A DNA stretch of 64,000 nucleotides, taken from positions 4,712,001-4,776,000 of the forward strand of contig CM071590.1 in assembly GCA_036429605.1 (NCBI GenBank). The letters run 5' to 3'. Position numbers and translations under genes: made by a program. This stretch comes from Cladobotryum mycophilum. Taxonomy: Eukaryota > Ascomycota > Sordariomycetes > Hypocreales > Hypocreaceae. Every line of letters begins with the position of its first letter. The first letter of the stretch is position 1. The notes below the pieces were generated by a model. The model did no database searches. It was given only the letters and a program-made list of their open reading frames with translations, and was not told where the DNA came from. Shown here piece by piece: positions 59,912 to 64,000 of the stretch.

Positions 59912-62900
59912 ATGAAGCAGAGATTCTCGTCACTGGATGTCAAGGTACATTTACCTACTTCACTTGCACTCACAGTTGTTGCTAACTTGCTTGTGTCTAG
60001 GTAATTGCTCACGAGCTTCAAGAGAGTTTGGTGACTCTACGCCTTGCCAACGTCTACGACCTTTCCTCCAAGATTTTACTCCTCAAGTTTGCGAAGCCTG
60101 AAAACAAGCAGCAGCTCCTTATAGATACTGGATTCCGTTGCCACTTGACCGATTTTGCCCGTACAACCGCAGCAGCACCGTCAGCCTTTGTCGCCAGATT
60201 GAGGAAGTTTCTCAAGACAAGAAGGTTGACTTCAGTCGCGCAAGTCGGAACTGATAGAATATTAGAGTTTCAGTTTAGCGATGGGCAATATCGCCTCTTT
60301 TTGGAGTTTTTTGCGGTTCGCCCTCTACAACCGTTTCCACATGAAGCTTAAGAAGTGCTGACTGACACTTTCTTTAGAGCGGCAACATCATTCTTACCGA
60401 CGCTGATCTAAACATAATAGCAATCTCTCGGAATGTTGCGGAAGGGGACGGCCAAGAGCCACAGAGAGTTGGACTGCAGTACTCCCTCGAAAACAGACAA
60501 AATTTCTTGGGGGTGCCTCCCCTGACAAAGGAGAGAATAAAGGATGCCTTGAAAGCCGTGGTTGAAAAGGCTGATCCGAGCACCGCGGATAATGCGAAAT
60601 CAGGGAAGAAGCTAAAAGGAAAGCCCGGCGGTGATCTGAGAAAAGGACTTGCAGTCTCCATCACGGAGCTTCCCCCTGTCGTCATTGAACACACCCTCAA
60701 AGTCAACCAATTCGATGCGACACTAAAACCGGCCGAGATACTTGAGAACGAGACATTATTGGATGAATTGGTTAAGCACCTGACCGAGGCCCGCGAGATT
60801 GTTGAGAGTATTACGTCCTCCGCGGTATGCAAGGGCTATATATTCGCCAAGCGCAAGCCAGGAGCGCCAGGTGCAATGGATGATTCTACCCCAACCTCCA
60901 AACGCGACGATTTACTTTATGAGGATTTCCATCCATTCGTACCGCAAAAGCTCAGAGATGATACCTCACTGGAGCTGCTAGAATTTGACGGGTATAACCG
61001 GACAGTCGACGAATTCTTCTCCTCCCTAGAGGGCCAGAAACTTGAATCGCGCTTGACCGGAAGAGAAGAAACCGCGAAGAGGAAACTAGAGGCAGCTAGA
61101 CAGGATCAAGCTAAGCGGATAGAGGGATTGCAGGATGCCCAGAACATGAATGCCCGCAGAGCTGCGGCCATTGAAGCAAACGTTGAACGCATTCAAGAAG
61201 CCATGGATGCCGTGAATGGCCTCCTTGCCCAAGGCATGGATTGGGTTGATATCGGAAAGCTCGTTGAACGAGAAAAGAAGAGGAACAACGCTGTGGCCGA
61301 GATTATTCATCTTCCGTTGAAGCTTTCGGACAATATGATTACCCTGACTCTCGCCGAGGAAGAATTTGACGATGACAATGAGGAAGAGGACAACCCATTT
61401 GAAACGGATGATAGCGAATCGGAAGAAGAAAACACTGTTACTAAGACTGAGAAGCCTAAGCAGGCGGCTAAGGGCCTGACTGTTGACATCCTACTCAGCC
61501 TAAGCCCATGGAGCAACGCGAGGGAGTACTACGATCAGCGAAGATCGGCTGCTGTCAAGGAAGAGAAGACTCAGCTGCAGGCGGTCAAGGCCCTGAAGAG
61601 TACGGAGCAAAAAATCACCGAGGACCTTAAAAAAGGGCTAAAACAGGAGAAAGCGCTTCTACAACCTATTCGTAAACAAATGTGGTTCGAAAAATTTCTC
61701 TGGTTTATTTCGTCTGATGGCTACTTGGTTATTGGCGGCAAAGATTCTCACCAGAATGAGATGATATACAATAAATATTTGCGAAAAGGCGATGTCTACT
61801 GCCATGCAGACCTGCGCGGGGCTCCATCAGTGATCATCAAAAACAACCCAAGCACACCAGATGCGCCGATACCCCCAGCGACTTTGGCGCAGGCGGGTTC
61901 GCTTTCAGTCTGTGCTTCCGAGGCTTGGGACTCGAAAGCTGGAATGGGCGCTTGGTGGGTGAATGCAGATCAAGTGTCCAAGTTAGACTCCATAGGAGAG
62001 TTCCTACCTACTGGTAGCTTTATGATAAGAGGAAAGAAGAACTTCCTCCCACCAACACAGCTTCTGCTTGGATTCGGGGTCATGTTCAAAGTCAGTGAGG
62101 AGAGCAAGGCTAAACATGTCAAACATCGATTGCATGATGGAGACTCTGCAATTGGCGGATCTACGGATGTAGAAAGGGGGAGTTTACTGATGGTGAGGCG
62201 GTGGAGTTTTCAGACCGCGAAGAGAGAGGAGACAACGAGGAGCACTCTGACGTAGACTCGGATGAAGATCGCCCAGATGAAGAGAAACGCACAAATCCTC
62301 TCCAAGGTCTTGTAACTGATGATCGGACCCCCGAAGAGGTGGAAGAGCAATTATCAGAATTGAAGGTTGTAGATCAACCTGAACACGATGATGCTCCTGA
62401 AGCTTCAAATGCACCAGAAGATACTGGCGATGAACATGGGGGAGACAAAATTGAAGATGACCAAGAAAAAGAGGAAGAAGAACAAGAGCAGCATGATTCT
62501 ATCACTGTGGTCTCGGAGACACCTACAACGACCTCAACTGCCCCTACATCACTCCTAGGAGGTTCGACTTTTCAAAAGAAAGGTCAACAAAAGAGAGGAC
62601 AAAAGGGCAAGGCTAAGAAGATTGCACAAAAGTATAAATATCAGGATGAAGAAGACAAAGTTGCCGCGGAAACCCTTATTGGCGCAACAGCTGGGCGGCA
62701 ACGAGCCGAAGCCGAGGCAGCAGCTAAAGCACAGCGCCAAGCTGAGCTGGATGCCGCGAAGGAACGTCGCCGGGCTCAACACTTGCGGAAGCAGAAGGAA
62801 GTTGCTGAGCAAGAAGAAATCCGTCGCGTCATGATGGATGAGGGCATTGATGTACTAGAGCCAGACGAGCTGGAAAAAACGATTGTACTGGAGTCGCTTG

Positions 62901-63310
62901 TTGGCACGCCCCTCCCTGGAGACGAAATTCTTGAAGCCATCCCCGTTTGTGCGCCATGGAATGCGATGGGCAAGTTCAAGTACAAGGTTAAGATACAACC
63001 CGGAGCCGTGAAGAAGGGCAAGGCCGTCAAGGAAATTCTAGAACGGTGGAAGACTGCTTTCGCGAAGAAGGGTGTGGTGGACGAGTCTGCGGGTGATAAG
63101 GAGAGGGTATGGCCGCGGGAGGTTGAGCTTATGAAGGCGTTCAAGGCAGAGGAGATTATCAACTGTGTACCCGTAGGCAAAGTGAGAGTTATGTTAGCAG
63201 GTGGAACTGGCTACGGAAATAGTGGTGGAGGGAGTGGTGGCGGCAAGGGTAAAGGTGGTTCAAAGAATCAGGGGAAGGGAGGGAAAGGAGGGAAGGGTGG
63301 AAAGAAATAG
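59912..63310 (+). CDS. Rqc2/Tae2 (NEMF family), ribosome quality control subunit, frame broken once
   Basis: Exons 59912-59944, 60001-60315 and 60378-63310, about 1,093 aa once bridged. Intron 1 is 56 nt (GTACAT...GCTAAC...CTAG). Intron 2 is 62 nt with an atypical GTTCGC donor. The NFACT-N domain begins MKQRFSSLDVK and contains NVYDLSSKILLLKFAKP. A coiled-coil middle follows, then an acidic stretch, the NFACT-R (DUF814) domain with FLWFISSDGYLVIGGKD and VYCHADLRGAPSVIIK, and the NFACT-C domain (PVCAPWNAMGKFKYKVKIQP), ending in a Gly/Lys-rich tail. In yeast Rqc2 binds stalled 60S subunits, recruits Ltn1 and adds C-terminal Ala/Thr tails. The frame breaks at a run of five G (62176-62180): one more G continues as EFTDGEAVEFSDREERGDN into the downstream frame. 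It is convergent with the annexin gene, 246 bp away. Confidence 0.94.
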
Positions 63311-63556
63311 AAAAGGTGTTGTCAAGCAGATGTTGATTAACTTAAAGGGGAAAAAACAAGGCTTATATAAATCACTATAAAGTATCATGTTGTTCTGAGT
63401 GTAGATTCATTCGCATCCAAGTCATATATAATTTCGAGCCTAAACGTATCCCAATCGCTCATGTACTTATTCATAAGTTATTATGAGCGATAACATCTCA
63501 TTCCCTAGGTATCCAAACAAAAAGAAAAAGGCCAAAAGATCGAGTCATTTTTATGC

Positions 63557-64000
63557 TCATCTGATTATCTCCACTCGCTCCACCCGCTCTATCCTGCGCA
63601 CATGGTTTGGCATTCTTGCGATGCATAGCTCACGGCAGAACAAGCCCCATTCGCCACTTGTTGCTTCTTTCACGGCATCTTGCAAATCCTGCCCGTAGCG
63701 CTCCCGGTAGGCTTTCTTTACATCCTGCATATGGGCTGGCTCCCAGTGGAAGCGTACCAGACGTGAGATGAGGAGCTCTCGCCGCAGTTGATCTTTGCGA
63801 GAAGATGTGAGTGCGTGGTTGAGCAATAAAGCATCCCGAACGGGACGGTTGATGACACCATTGAGAACGTGCGCAAGAAGTTCGCCCTGATGAGGGATTT
63901 GGTTAGTTTTATTTTCTAAAAATATACTATAACGGGGATTACATACCACAAGATTGCCACTCTTTTTGAGGGCTTCACGAGCAAAGTTGGCACGGTACTT
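63557..64000 (-). CDS. Fungal annexin-like protein, C-terminal part (gene continues past the window edge)
   Basis: The last exon is 63886-63557, preceded by a 60-nt intron (63946-63887: GTATGT...CTAAC...TCAG) and part of another exon that reaches the window edge (from 63947). Splicing joins NLV to GELLAHVLNGVINRP in frame. The residues VRDALLLNHAL, DQLRRELLISRLVRFHW, VKKAYRERYGQDL and AVKEATSGEWGLFCREL fit the last annexin repeat of fungal annexin XIV-type proteins. Annexins bind acidic phospholipid membranes in a calcium-dependent way. Most of the protein, including the other repeats and any N-terminal extension, lies outside the window. The gene is convergent with Rqc2. Confidence 0.85.
   Translation of the reverse strand, partial: KYRANFAREALKKSGNLVVCNPRYSIFLENKTNQIPHQGELLAHVLNGVINRPVRDALLLNHALTSSRKDQLRRELLISRLVRFHWEPAHMQDVKKAYRERYGQDLQDAVKEATSGEWGLFCRELCIARMPNHVRRIERVERVEIIR

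Noticed and set aside
1..64000. tRNA and 5S rRNA genes
   Set aside because: I looked for T-loop words and for 5S-like sequence while reading and found none convincing; a covariance-model scan would settle this.

Overview
This is a window of filamentous ascomycete nuclear DNA (Pezizomycotina, most likely Sordariomycetes/Hypocreales). The strongest lineage evidence is a HEX1 Woronin-body gene ending in the peroxisomal signal SRL, because HEX1 is restricted to Pezizomycotina. Short introns with GTAAGT/GTATGT-type donors, CTAAC-like branch sites and TAG/CAG acceptors fit, as do long AT/CT-rich intergenic stretches full of microsatellites. No bacterial, viral, transposon or CRISPR features were recognised.

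Layout, left to right: an empty 2.8 kb; a NUDIX hydrolase (+, 2842-3525); a GRAM-TBC-EF-hand Rab GAP of the Gyp2/Mdr1 type (-, 4359-7833), divergent from a PKA-type catalytic subunit (+, 9760-11129); an inositol polyphosphate 5-phosphatase with a C-terminal membrane anchor (-, 11716-13278); casein kinase I (-, 15258-16614); a 5.3 kb gap; a large proline-rich disordered protein (-, 21883-24312); a two-block DUF8032-like, Q/H-rich putative regulator (-, 26138-29347); a 16 kb stretch with no convincing gene; a 128-aa hypothetical protein (-, 45530-45916); a DUF8035-type protein (-, 46661-49339); a tiny membrane protein (+, about 50526-50757); bleomycin hydrolase (-, 52685-54269); HEX1 (-, 55227 to about 56853); Rqc2/NEMF (+, 59912-63310); and the C-terminal part of a fungal annexin running off the right edge (-, 63557-64000).

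The genes do not form a metabolic cluster. They are housekeeping and cell-biology genes: Rab traffic, cAMP and CK1 signalling, phosphoinositide turnover, ribosome quality control, septal plugging and peptide turnover.

The most important observation is technical. Four conserved genes (TBC-GAP, PKA, HEX1, Rqc2) each have one reading-frame break. Each break lies in a run of 5-6 G/C, and in each one extra G or C would restore the family sequence. That pattern points to homopolymer under-calling in the assembly rather than four independent pseudogenes. The main biological leads are a 768-nt phase-compatible intron in the DUF8032-like gene, two related blocks within that protein, alternative N-termini of CK1 and HEX1, the 16 kb gene-free region and a recurrent intergenic TACTCCGTA word.
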